NCBI GenBank assembly: GCA_964019425.1 | Contig: OZ025788.1 | Coordinates: 248,001-312,000, forward strand | Direction of reading: 5' to 3' | Length of the DNA: 64,000 bases | Source of the DNA: Flectonema sp. DT1601 | Taxonomy: Eukaryota; Euglenozoa; Diplonemea; Diplonemida; Diplonemidae | Shown: positions 47,712-59,900 of the stretch, in pieces | Layout of the letters: each line of letters opens with the position of its first letter | Position numbering within the stretch: the stretch's first letter is position 1 | Program-made: the position numbers and the translations under genes | Notes under the pieces: model-generated | Seen by the model: the letters and a program-made list of their open reading frames with translations, nothing else | Told to the model about the DNA's origin: nothing | Databases searched by the model: none

Positions 47712-48830
47712 ATGCTGAAGAGAAAGACTCCAGAACCATGTTCTGCGGGAGTTATATTAGAGAATGATCTCTGTGATAAAGATGTATGGGCTTGTGAGGT
47801 ACTCTCTGAGGGTCGACCGCTTCCAGGACAATTATATCACACTGCGGCACTTCTAAATAATGAGATTCAGGGAAAGATGTTGATTGCAGTCTCAAGAGGT
47901 AAGGATGGTTATAGTATCGGAATGTTAGTTAGAAAAACAGGACCTAAAATAGTAACACTACCACTGATATGGTTGTCACAAAATGAAGGAAGTAATAATT
48001 TCTCAAAAACAAATGAGAAGGAATCAGTCAGACGTTCCGACTGTTTTCGTCTTCTTCATCACATTTCTGTAGATTCTCACAATGAAATATTTATATCAAA
48101 ACCCTCTCTTGATCGATTAGACTTACAACACGATCGTTACTTACGATCTCGAAATTGGCAAAACTTCTACGTCTGCAACAAACTATCAAATAGAGGAAGC
48201 CCATCAACCCCTGGAACCCTTCAGTATCTACTCACAAATAGAACTGAATTCCCCGCTGATAAGACACCATCAATGGTGAAGACAGGATTATCAGAGCTTA
48301 GGAAAATTAAAAAAGTTATAAAAGGTATGCTTGGAGTGATAGCTGTATCAGAGATCCCTCGAAACTACTACTTAGCAGAATACCGAGGAGTGACGTATGA
48401 TAGCTATGAGTCTTTATTTGACGCAAAAAAATCAAAAGTTGGAAATTTCATATTTCAAGTAAACATTGTAGATCATGCTAAGAATGATGACCTGGCAGCA
48501 TTCTACATTGATTCAGAAGAACCTTCATTAAGCACTTGGCCGCGTTATATCAATGCAGCAGAAGTAAATTGTTCACAAGATGCAGATCCGACTGAAGTTG
48601 GTCTTCAGAACTGTGACTTTGTAATAATAAATCACCGGGTTCTACTTCGAACAATTCGAGTAATCCCCCCAGGAAAAGAACTCCTAGCCTGGTATGGTCC
48701 CAACACTGATCAAATAATATCAGGTGATGATGATTTTACAAATGAAGAACCTCAACCACGTTATGGACGAAGGAAGAAGGCGAGATTTATAAGCGCTCTT
48801 CGTAATGCTGATCAACTAGCTACGCGTTAG
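47712..48830 (+). CDS. PR/SET-type domain protein
   Basis: 372 residues, single exon. The C-terminal half (~205-328) is a SET fold of the PR (PRDM) kind: 'GVIAVSEIPRNYYLAEYRG' opens it, 'FYIDSEEPSLSTWPRYINAA' corresponds to the PR-type 'WMRYVNCA', and 'HRVLLRTIRVIPPGKELLAW' with YG closes it. SET proteins methylate lysines using S-adenosylmethionine; PR-type members often lack the canonical NHxC motif, as here, so activity cannot be assumed. The first ~200 residues show no domain I know; the tail is basic ('RYGRRKKARF'), possibly a nuclear signal. The start is the first ATG after an ACAG at 47697-47700. A chromatin or protein methyltransferase role is inference. Confidence 0.8.
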   Translation: MLKRKTPEPCSAGVILENDLCDKDVWACEVLSEGRPLPGQLYHTAALLNNEIQGKMLIAVSRGKDGYSIGMLVRKTGPKIVTLPLIWLSQNEGSNNFSKTNEKESVRRSDCFRLLHHISVDSHNEIFISKPSLDRLDLQHDRYLRSRNWQNFYVCNKLSNRGSPSTPGTLQYLLTNRTEFPADKTPSMVKTGLSELRKIKKVIKGMLGVIAVSEIPRNYYLAEYRGVTYDSYESLFDAKKSKVGNFIFQVNIVDHAKNDDLAAFYIDSEEPSLSTWPRYINAAEVNCSQDADPTEVGLQNCDFVIINHRVLLRTIRVIPPGKELLAWYGPNTDQIISGDDDFTNEEPQPRYGRRKKARFISALRNADQLATR

Positions 48831-51660
48831 TAAAAACATCGAATGGTGTTATCAGTTAGAATTGTTTAGACTTGTTTTTGTTATTAGTGTAGTCGTTATG
48901 GAATAATTATTATTTCATCATTGCTTCCACAGGATGTTTTCCTTATATAGATTGTGTCCATCAGTTTTTTGTCGTAAACTCAAATAATCTCATGTAATTA
49001 CATCCTCTTCAGTAAATAAAAAAAACAAAGCAACAACAAAAACATCAAAACATGTGTTCCAATCACTCTGAAGTATTCACACCAAGGGGTACTCTAGCCC
49101 TACTTCAGTATTATCCATTCCCGATTCAGAAGAAATCAAAGGGTAAGGGATTTATAAAGGGGATCAAGGAAATGATTAGAAGACGTAAAAGTTAAAAAAA
49201 GAAAGAAAGAAAAAAAAAAAAAAAAAAAAAAACGATTGATAATTGAAAATAATTCTCCCATACGTGTCATGAAACAATAAAAAGGGAAAAAAAAAAAAAA
49301 AGTGAGAAAACAGAAAATCCTTTTGGTGATTTAATTCTTCTGGGGTATTCTCTCATTTCAATCTCATGTAAGAGCTCGACTCAGACAAACGGATGATTTA
49401 TCGTATTGTTGACCAATCCTTTCTTGATGTGCATATGGTCAAGGATTGATCGGGTAGGAATTTTTTATATTGCTTTACTACCATTAATTTCTTCAACCTG
49501 CCGTACCTCAGAAGTAGTTATAATACTTTTGGAAAAAGGGCTTTACTCCTTCGTTGTCATCCCTTTGTATCTTTTTTTTTTTTTAAAGTTTTTTCGAACT
49601 CAGGAAGTTAATGGCGCTCTGTTCGTGCGCAATGAAAATTCTTTTTTTTTGGTTCCCATGAATTGTTGTAGCTGTTGGGTGATTGAATTGTTAACACGGA
49701 CAACGTTTGAAAATGCTGTTTCTTTCGTTTGTTCGGTTGCCATTATTTTGCCGTTCCTCCGATTTCCTTTCAGTGAAATGCGATTGGTCCGTAGCTTGAC
49801 TCAAGTTAACAGGCGCCGACACGAACAGAGGGTCGCGCTCTCTTTTGTTGTATTTTTGTATTTTTTTTTAAATTTTATTTTTTGGGTTAATTTTTCTCTC
49901 TCTGTTTTGTCTTTAGCTTAACTTTAGTCTTATGACGCGGTTTTTGTTTATTTTTATTATTATTATTTTTATTATTATTTCGATTCTACCTTGTATCGTG
50001 ACTCTCTGTTGACTACACTATTTATGTTTCTTTTGCAGCTCGCAGGTAGTTTTTTTTTTTTGTTTGTTCGATATTTGTATGTTCTACTGCACTTGTAGGA
50101 CTGTAATGACAAAACAAACAAAAACGGTACTTTCTCAACGACGAAATTCGTGTTGAGCAGAAGAAGGATTTCAACTGAAGCAAAAAAAACAGAGAGGTAC
50201 CCTCCTCAGCCATGAATTGAGCCCAATTTTGGAGTTACCGTGGCTCTGGAAAGATAAGCTTCTCCCCAGCCTTTTGCTTTAGTTTCATCTCTGTGGGACT
50301 TGAAAGGAAAAAAAAAAAAAAAAAAAAATCGATTTTGCTCACACGTCAACAATCGTTACCAAAAAAAAAACTTTTCATTTTCATGTTATTATTTTTTTTC
50401 TCTCTCTCGTTTCTTTTCTCATTAAAATTCATCAACCGATCTTCCGGACTGCCTGTCGAATTCGGGTTTGTTTGCACAACAAAAAGAGATGATTGTTGAT
50501 TATGTGTTTGCGTGTTTTTATTAAATAATCTGTTCCTTCCCTTTTCTCCTAACAACCGTAGTTTTTATAATTTAGTTTTTCTTTGGGAGTGGTTCAGTGG
50601 AACTTACTGTTTTCTTTTCTCCTTTTTTCTTTTCTTTTTCTTTTTCTTTTTATAATTTTTTTGTTACATATCACACCACCTTTCTACTCAATTAGAACTG
50701 TCTGGTGTTTTACCCACTAGTTGTGTTTTAATTCTGAGTGTCGTAAAAAGACGTTACTTAAAACAGTGGGACAGCCTACTTGTTTTCTTGGGTTGTCTTT
50801 ATTCAGAATAATTCAACCTTTGCACACTTTCAAAAGCTTTGATTTGGTGACTTTTCACTGAACAACTTTCACGTGAGGTACTTTTGTTGCTTTCCCCCTT
50901 TCTTTTCTTGTGTTGTTATGTGTTGTGTGTGTTGGTTAATAGCGAACCTGATCAGCGCCTCCCTATTAAGTACGAGTAGAGATCTCTTTCGTTAAAATGA
51001 TCAATCGGATATATATTAAAAGAAACATCATGTGATTAAGGAAAAGAAAGTCTTGCTCCCCATTCCTCTTCATTACGATACTGGTGTTGTTAATCCTCCC
51101 TTGCGATAAGTAGTTTAGTCTGCTGTCTGTAAGTCATGTGGTACGTACATTGAATTAATCTTGTGCGTTAGTGACTTGGTCAATCTTTCTTTATTATAAC
51201 ATCCTTACACGATTCCTTTGTAAAATTGGAGTTATTCTGCTTACTCGATTGGTACTTACCCATGTTAATGTTGGTGTTGTTTGTTTTTGTTTATTATGTA
51301 CGATTGTACATACTTTTTAACGAAAAAAAAAAAAAAAAAAAATCCTGTTTTTGGTAGTACTCTTCCTCTCTGACTGCATCATTACTCTCTTCGAATGGAT
51401 CGGAGAAGGTATTCTTTCTTCTGGACCCGTTTTCCCTTTTCTTCAAAAATAAAAACAAACACCAGGACTTACATACGATGTACATTGTCTTGAGAGCATC
51501 CCATTGCCTCTTTTTTTATTTACACCCTTTCTTCTTTGTTTGATTATACCTGACATTGGCGGTGACTCGCCTTGTTCTCCCGATTACAGTTCATTTGAAA
51601 CCATGATGACTTATTGCCGCTGATTACTAGTTGTATTTCTTCAGATGAGATCAGAAGATT
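48831..51660. other. Long intergenic region (2.8 kb)
   Basis: The longest gene-free stretch of the array. It holds many A and T runs. A 171-codon frame at 49406-49921 is hydrophobic only because it reads T tracts and is not accepted. No RNA gene seen. Confidence 0.45.
51631..51644 (+). promoter_or_regulatory. Predicted splice acceptor before the SRPK start
   Basis: TTGTATTTCTTCAG, 16 bases before the ATG at 51661. Confidence 0.4.
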
Positions 51661-53605
51661 ATGGGAGTGGGTGGGTCGTCCGTGATCGAAGGAAGTATTA
51701 TTTTTTCCCAACAATTCTTTTTACGCCCCTCAGGAAAAGCAAATATGCCTCTCCCCAACGCCTCGCAGGCATGCTCCGGAGTTGCAGCGGTATTGAGGAG
51801 AAGGAAGCCGCGCAAAAATAAAAATAGAAATAATAAACCTCCATGGGAGAAGAGCAGAAAGAAACCTGTGAAGAGGGAGGACGAGAGTGAGCCTGAGAGT
51901 CTCAGTGAGGAGGACTACTCCGACACTCAGGAAGAGAGAAAGGAAGAATATCGAAAGGGAGGATATCACCCAGTCGCTGAAGGAGAACTATACAATAACC
52001 GTTACAGAACGGCTTATAAATTAGGATGGGGTTACTTCAGCACTGTCTGGTTAGTGTGGGATTACGTTGATGAAGACTTCAAGGCAATGAAAGTACAAAA
52101 AGGAGCTGATCATTACAGAGACGCTGCTTTCGATGAGATAAAACTTCTCAATCAAATCATGAGAGGAGATCCAAAATCTGAGAAGTGTTGTTGCTCGATG
52201 ACTGATTCATTTGAACACAAAGGACCAAATGGTAAACACGTTGTTATGGTCTTTAAAGTACTCGGTGAGAATCTTCTTTCACTCATCACAAAGTATGAGT
52301 ACAAAGGAGCTCCAATTCGTCTCATCAAACCGATCGCTAAACAAATGCTCATCGGACTTGACTACCTTCATCGTGAGTTGTCAATTATCCACACTGACAT
52401 AAAACCTGAGAACGTGCTTCTCGCAACTCCGATTAAGAAGATTCGTCGTATCATGGAAATTTACAAAGCACCGCCTATCGACAAGCAGCTCCTTCTAACA
52501 GAGAAGGATCCTGCACATTTGAGTAAAGCACAAAAGAAGAGATTGAAGAAGAAGATGAAGGACAAAGAGAAGAAGGGCGACGAGTCTGCTCCTCCACCAG
52601 CTGATGAGATAAGTGCGAAGCCGGTAAAGTTAGATGATGGCGACGTCAGTGATGAAGATCCAGAATTCGAACAGGCCAGACGTGGAAATGTTGTTCTCGC
52701 TGACTTTGGTAACGGTTGTTGGATTGATAAACAATTCTCTGAAGAAGTTCAAACTCGTCAATATCGATCACCTGAAGTTATTCTTGGGGATGGTTACAGT
52801 ACTCCAATTGATGTTTGGTCTTGTGCTTGTGTAATCTTTGAACTCCTTACTGGTGAATTCCTCTTCGACCCTCGCACTGGTGATAACTTTGATCGTGATG
52901 AAGATCACTTGGCTTTAATGATTGAACTCCTCGGACCTCTTCCACCTCGTATCTCTCGTGGTGATGGTAAACACAGAGACAAGTACCTCACTAAGTATGG
53001 AGAGCTTCGTCATATTACTGAGTATGTTTTACGTTTTGTTTATGCTTTTTAGTATTTTCTGTTTCGAAGTGACCAATCCAAAACTACAACAGTCTGAAGT
53101 ATTGGGGATTGTCATCAGTACTTCATGAGAAGTACATGTTCACTAAGACAAAAGCTGACGAAATCGCCAACTTTCTCCTTCCGATGCTTCACCCAGATCC
53201 GTACCACAGAGCCACTGCTCAAGTATGTACCTTTTCTTATTTATCTCTAGACCCAGTTAGTGATAATATAATTAGTTAAAACAATAACCAAATCAGGAAA
53301 TGCTCGTCAATTATGCTGACTGGTTTGATTCTAAGGACAGTGATGACCTGCCATATGTACATCAACATCCTGCGGAAAACGTTGTATGTGTTTGTTATAT
53401 TGTTGAGTTTTCTTTTTTGTTTTGCATCGTCAGAAAATAATCCTGAGAAAAAAAAAAAAAAAAAAAAAATCAGAGCGGTGATGACTACGACAGCGAAGAC
53501 GAAAGCGTTACTGTTAATGATGATGATGAGGAAATAACCAGCTTTGACTCCGAGGAAACTGGCACCACATTCGAAGGAGGTGGCGCCCGTGCGCGCTCAA
53601 TTTAG
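51661..53605 (+). CDS. SR-protein-specific serine/threonine kinase (SRPK family), three introns
   Basis: Exons 51661-53021, 53093-53222, 53297-53383 and 53474-53605 give 569 residues. SRPKs phosphorylate Arg-Ser repeats of splicing factors. Kinase motifs: 'YKLGWGYFSTVWLVWD' (~118), the ATP lysine in 'FKAMKVQK' (~143), 'IIHTDIKPENVLL' (~242, the SRPK form of the catalytic loop), 'LADFGNGCW' (~347) and 'QTRQYRSPEVILG'. A basic spacer of ~90 residues (KKRLKKKMKD) splits the kinase after the catalytic loop, as in all SRPKs. After intron 1 the sequence resumes 'DLKYWGLSSVLHEKY' and 'LLPMLHPDPYHRATAQEML', the family end, then an acidic tail. Introns (71, 74 and 90 bp) all begin GTATGT and end CAG. 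The first ~85 residues are family-unspecific and an ATG at 51745 is an alternative start. Confidence 0.95.
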
Positions 53606-55660
53606 AGTTATTTTTATATACATATTTCTTCTTTATTACCCTGTTTCTTTTTTTCCTCTGTTTTCCCCCACATTTTTTTTTTTTTTGAAATTTTTTTTTT
53701 TGAAAGTTTTTAATTTCCCCCCGCTCTTTTTCTTTCTTTTTTCTTTCATTCTTTTTTTTGTAGTTATTCTTGTCAAGTTTCAATTCATTATATAAATTGT
53801 TTTTGCTGTACTTGATTAGTCGAAGTAATACGTTGACACGCAAATCTTAATGCGGTGAAAAAAAAAAAAAAAATAATATAAAAAGTTAAACATGAAAATG
53901 AAAAATAACGTTGGAAAGGGAAAGAGAAAGGAAGAGAAAGAGAGAGAGGGAGCAAGCATTCTTTAAATAAAAAAAAAAAAAAAAAAAAAATAGAGTAAAA
54001 CAAGAATAGAAAATAGAAATTGAATTGTGAACTGCGAAAAAAAAACTGTGAAGGCTCTGCACATGAACAGCACTTCGAGAATAGCTAGACAGAAAGCTCT
54101 CCTGCCTATCAAGGAAAATGTTAACTTTTTTTTTCTTGTAAAAAAAACATTTTGAGGTGCTTCAGACGATGAAATGGTCGATTCGGTAGCTAAAAATAAA
54201 ACACCTGAAAAAGTACCACTCAAGTTGTGACGTAGCCAAATGGAAAAAAAAAACTAGCGAAGTGTCAAATCTATTTTTTTCATATCCACCCTCCCGTTCA
54301 ACTTTTTTTTTTCTTTTTTTTTAAATTACCCCTTCCCGCCTTGTTCATTTCGCTTTTATTTTTAATTTTTATTTTTATTTTTTCCTTAGATATGCATATG
54401 GTTCCCACCCTCTTTTTTTTTAATATTTTTTATTACCACCTTTTGCAAGTAAGAGTAGTGCCAACTAATGCTGACAATGTCTACAGTAGAGTGATTTCTA
54501 GTACCTGGGATTGAATTGAGGTAGAATTCACTGGGCATTGCTTTCAAGGCAATCTGAACCCATCTTATCTTCAAAATTGATTAAAAACCCTCCCTCCGAT
54601 ACAGCTTCGTTCGTGCTCGTCATTTTTTACTTTTTTTGGTATTGTGACTGGAGGAGGGGGTTATTCAAAAAAAAAAAAAAAAAATTAATAAAATAATAAA
54701 ATAAGTGAGATATTATTTGCCCCCTTTTTTTTGGTTCAAAGTTGACAGCACCCAGCAAATTTAACGATAATCGCTGTAGTTAAACAAGAACTGTAAAGAG
54801 AAAATTGCTATTGTGATGGCGTGCAACAAACAAATAATCTTTTTATAATTTGTCGAAGCAAACCCCTCTGCGTTTTAATAAAGTAAAATACTGTGTGGAG
54901 GGGTTGTTCCAACTTCTCAAGGGGGAAAGGGGAAAAAAAACAAAACAAAACAAAAAAAAAAGCAAATGTAGTTACCACTCTCGTCCCTTATTCCCGCTAC
55001 CTTAGACTTTTTATGCCAATTCATTTCCCTTTCATTTCTTTTTTTTTTTTCAAAAAAAAAAAAAAAAAAAAAAAAAGACAAACCAAAGGGGGATTTGAGT
55101 TTCCTTGTCACAGTTTGATTTTTGTTAAACTTGAGAAAAAAAAAAAAAAAAAAAAAAAAGCAGAAAAAAAAAAAAAGGTTTGTGGGGAAATGAATGGTTA
55201 TTTTTGGCCTTATTTTTTTTATTTTTAGTTCTCGCCTTTTTTTTTTTTTTAAAAAATTAAATTTCAAGAATAGCTTGAAAATGACGGTAGAATGGTTTTA
55301 AAAAAAAAAAAAAAAATCACAACAGTAAACCTTCGCCTATGTTATCCTACAGCTTGGCACATCAATGGTCTTTGTGCAATTGTTGCCTTTACTAAAGTGG
55401 GTGACGACGTCAATGATTCTTTAAAAAAAAATTTTTTTTTTACTTCCCCCCCTTTTTGATTTTTATTTCAGCGCTTTGTTCCCACCCGATTAGTTATTTT
55501 ATATTAGCAGTAGTTATGTTGTTTTACTGTATTTTGATTTTCTCTAAGTCACTACAAGGTAAATGTCGTTGTATGAGCTCGCTCGGTGATGCCCAGCTGA
55601 GGTATAACTTCTTTAGACCTTCCTCAACACAACAGATTTATTTAATAATAAATAAAAAAA
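53606..55660. other. Intergenic, very low complexity
   Basis: Dominated by A, T and purine runs (53750-53990, 54650-54690, 55040-55310). No gene or structured RNA recognised. Confidence 0.5.
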
Positions 55661-56429
55661 ATGAACGAACTAACTTACGATTGCAAACACTTCTCTTCTG
55701 GAACTTATCGGGGGAAAGTGACTGCTGCGAAAGTCTCAGTTTCGATATTTGCGACGTTACACTTTGATATTGAAAACAAACAGATAACAGGAGACATTGA
55801 GACACAAGACTTAGGCAAAGTAGACATCAGTGGAACCTTCAACCCGACTGCTCCATACGATTTCAAGATTACGATGGTATGCGTGATTGTTATTTAAGAA
55901 GTGTTCTTAGTACTGCATCCACATAAGTACTTCAAAACAACACACACAGGCGGACACTGTCTATAATGGGTTTAGAAAAGATAGTAATCTAATTGGAAGG
56001 TGTAAAGGACCGCAAGGAAAAGGAGTTTTCGAACTGAAGCCTCACAATTTAATTGCACCGGTATGATGATATCATGAACAAACGAACAACTGAATTCAAC
56101 ATTTTTCCCCCCTATCAAATAAACAAACAAACAAACAGGCTAAACTTGCCGAAGAGAAAGACATGACTGAAGAAGAAACAATAAGTGAATTAATAAATAT
56201 GGGATTCGATGAAGAAAGAGTGAGAGAAGCAATTGTACTAAAAGGATTATCGTTATCGGAAGCCGCAGAAGCACTAGTTCAACCTAGACCAGGAAAGATG
56301 GATCCTGAAGAATTGGTAATAAAACTTTCTGCAATGTTCCCTGAAGACAAAGTTCGTATTGCAGTAGAAGCAAGTGATGGAGATGAAGAAGTAGCATTAT
56401 CGATACTTCTTGAAGACACTACTGAGTAA
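55661..56429 (+). CDS. Small UBA/CUE-type ubiquitin-binding protein, two introns
   Basis: Exons 55661-55876, 55950-56060 and 56139-56429 give 205 residues. Residues 1-109 are beta-rich, with alternating hydrophobics and many Gly ('FSSGTYRGKVTAAKVSVSIF'), and match nothing I recognise. Residues ~119-158 form a UBA domain: 'ISELINMGFDEERVREAIVL' has the MGF loop and the closing hydrophobic helix. Residues ~163-202 ('LSAMFPEDKVRIAVEASDGD', then 'EVALSILLED') resemble a CUE domain. Such pairs bind ubiquitin or shuttle cargo. Introns (73 and 78 bp) begin GTATG and end CAG. The start is the first ATG after an ACAG at 55632-55635. The neighbour downstream also looks ubiquitin-linked, but euglenozoan arrays rarely group by function. 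Confidence 0.75.
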
Positions 56430-56911
56430 TGTTTTGTTATTGAAATTATCTGACAACACGGATTAGAGAGTTAGCCGCTCACAATGAAGAGGAGCCATAC
56501 TTGCTACAACAGTAGCGGTATCTTGCTTAAAAAACAAAGATGCCTAGCTTGCCAATTTTTTTTTTTCTTGTTTTTTTTTTTCTTCTTCTTTTTCGTTATT
56601 AATGAAATTACTTATCGGTGTTTTATAAAATTATTACATTATTATTATTTATTTATTTATTTTTGTACCACCATCGTGTGAATAACGTTTGCGAATTAAC
56701 AATAACACCAAAAGGAAGACAGGGAAAAAAAAAAAAAAAAAAAATTAAAAAAAAAAAAAATAACAACAAAAAAATTGCAAGCCAAGGCTTTTTCGGTTAT
56801 ACGTGAATCGCAACAAAAAGAATAGAAATTCATGTTTGTGTGTATTCACAACTATACCCACAGCTAAAGTTAATTTGTAACATTTTCTCTCTTCCTACAG
56901 TCACCGATAAG
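56430..56911. other. Intergenic spacer, A and T runs
   Basis: Short low-complexity spacer; only the acceptor tract before the next gene is notable. Confidence 0.5.
56884..56900 (+). promoter_or_regulatory. Predicted splice acceptor before the giant zinc-finger gene
   Basis: TTTCTCTCTTCCTACAG, a strong polypyrimidine-AG, 11 bases before the ATG at 56912. It sets the start there rather than at the in-frame ATG at 56840. Confidence 0.6.
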
Positions 56912-59900
56912 ATGCCTTCAGGATGCCAACACTTCTCTCGAGAGTGTAAGATTCATACGAGTTGTTGTGATGTTGATGTTTGGTGTCAGCAATGCCACGA
57001 CGACATGAGAATTTGTAAGGACAGAAAGATGCAAGTTAACGGAATAATATGTACTCAATGTGACACCAGACAGAAACCAAGTAAGAAATGCATTAATGAC
57101 AAGTGTGCAATTCAATTTTCAAAGTTCTACTGCTCTGAATGTGGAGTTTGGGATAATGAGAATCGTCATTGCGGAGTATGTGGATACTGCACACGTCGGG
57201 AATACACACATTGTAATAAATGTAAGAAATGTTATTTAGTTATACCAAACACTACTCATGTTTGCTTTTCGAAATTACCATCGAATGTGACGAAATGTTT
57301 TTCATGCAGACAACAATTCAAACCAATTAGTTCAGCGAGTATTATACTTTCTAAGTGTAAGTCTAACTACTACCATGCAGAATGCGTTCAGTCTTCTTTA
57401 TACGACACATCGGACAGCACTGAACACGATTTCATGAAATTGCATTCGATTGAAAATCCTTTCCCATCAACTGAATTCAGTTCGCTAAAAGAAGAGTGGA
57501 ATGGATGTGTTGTTAATTTAATATGCGCTGCCGACTCAACAAAAAAAGCAGTAACTCAAGTAAAGCTGACTCTCAATGATCAGTCCTACACTATCATATC
57601 TGGTGGATATAAAATAAAAGACGGCAAGTATTGTTGGGATGTACTCGAAGATACTTTGACAGTAACATACGAAGATAAAAAATTTAAATATCCAAATGAC
57701 ATAATAATACACTTCGAGGTATGTGAAGGTGATCGAGTGTGTACTCCAGACATGAGTAGGTTTGGGACAATAATTGAAGGAAGTTGGAATAGTTATCAGA
57801 TCACTCCAAAGAAGATTTCAGTCTTATGGGACAGGTCACATCGTCTAACTGTTTGTGAATATGGTGATCAAGGTAGGTTAGATTTCATAAAACAACCAAT
57901 GAAACCTTCACCTCAGATCTTATATCCTAAATGTGATACATTTCCTGTAATCGATGAGAATGTTAAAACCTGTGTTGGTCGAGGACTGCTCTTCGCATGT
58001 TTCCCTCTTAAGAGGTATAGTTATCAGTTCTTACCACCTGGATGGGAAATCGCGACTCACGTAACTCCCTTCGAAGAAGAACTTTTTAAGGAAAATTGGA
58101 ACGAAACAGCCGCACTAGCCAGCGGAAGATACGCTGCAAGCAACACACCAGTCACAATATTATCTACGTTAGATGTAGTGAATGAAAACAATCCCGATTG
58201 TAAGCTACGCTCCTACGCTACGGATACAGATTCCGTTGACCTCGTCTTACAAACTACTTCTGTTCGATGGCATCCTGTTTCTGAATATTTAATGTCGACT
58301 GACTTTGTCAGAGCTAAGCATATTAAAACTGGAGTCTTTGAAAGACGAAGGATTACTGAAAAAGATATCGAAATATTAAAATCAGGAAATAGCGACTACA
58401 CATATGAAGAGCTGAACTGTAATTTTTACTTAAGAACTCATCAAGATGCATCATCAATCATTCCTGGAAGTAATGTTGCCGTCCCTTGTACTTGTTTTAA
58501 ACCAATTAGTAAAATAGTTGTGACGCTACCCGACTCTGACACTGTATCTGAAACATGTCAAGTATGTTGGAAAAAAATGATAGATCGTTCTGAGATAATT
58601 TATTCAAAAGAAGATAAGGAAGGCAAGACTAAAGCTTATTGTCATCAATGTAGTCCATGTATTAAGGTTGGAATCATTCCCGAGTTTAAAGATGGTGAAT
58701 ACGCTAATTTTTCGAGATTATCAAAATCCGCATCAGCACTAAAGGAGCAGAACATCGTAAGCCACGACCTCTATGGGTTCTCTGCTACTCTCAGTCCGGT
58801 TGGTTACTACACTTTGTTGGAACCATTGGCAGGTATTCCTCCTGTTAAATTCATACCACTGAGTGAGATGAACAAAACAACAAAGATAGAAGACAATTTC
58901 TTATTATTAAATGAACACGTATCCAAAGACATGGGTGCTCCAATGATGTGTACTGATAGTGGAATATTGTCCTTTGAGATTCACTTCTGTGACGATAATG
59001 TGAGAGACGTGAAGTTAGGATTTTGTTCCTCAGATCGTTATTTATCATCATTAAATGAAACTTGTTTATACAACTGTCGAATTGGAGAAGTCATCGCTAA
59101 TGATGTCCCAGCTTCTATTTCATCTCCTACTAAACCGCTTTCAAGAACTAAGATAACGTGTGTCGCTAATTTAAATGAAAAAGTTATTTATTTCACTGTT
59201 GATGGAGAAGAGACGAAGGCAATATCAACAACTGATGTATTTAAGTCACGAAGACCTATCCTCTTCCCACTAATAGTAGGTACGAGTTGCAACATTAGCT
59301 ATTCATTTAATACACTTGAACTACTACGTACAACTGACAGATATCTTTGTTGTGTTAAACCTGAGGAACTTACCTTGAGATGTGGTCCGTGGAAGATCGG
59401 AACACACATCGCTTTTATGTGTCCAACAAAAAGAGAATTAATATCAGCTGTTGTTAGAGTACCTCCTTTAGATGGTTTTATTGTGATTCAAGTTATTGGT
59501 GAGACTTGTTTACAATCTGTTAGCATGAAGAATGCTGTGCCTGTTACAGTTATTAATAAAGATGGAAGACCAAATGTTAATGTTGACAGTAACGGAAGGT
59601 TATCGACTGTGTCATCACTGGGAACCATCTACTGTGGTGGGATATCACTCATCTCTACTGAAGGTTATTGTGTAGAGTCATCTCCTTGTTGGGATTGCAT
59701 CAGCCGATCCTGTTCAAAAGATGTGATTTGCGATGCTTCCGAAACCGCTTTATCATCGTCAATTCATGGAAAGGCAAAACGTTTTTTAAAAAATTCAATT
59801 TTCTCAAAAATTGAAAGAACATTTGAGTTTCAAACACCACTCGAGTACCTTCCACACTCAGGCAATCAACAGCCAGTTAAATGTCTTTGTCTTCATAGAG

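Noticed and set aside
49406-49921. 171-residue hydrophobic plus-strand frame
   Set aside because: Hydrophobicity comes from T-rich tracts (Phe, Leu); no family, no acceptor-start arrangement, no conserved pattern.
53022-53052. Short SRPK ending at 53052
   Set aside because: It reads into intron 1. Splicing to 53093 restores the conserved 'LKYWGL' and the kinase C-terminal motif.
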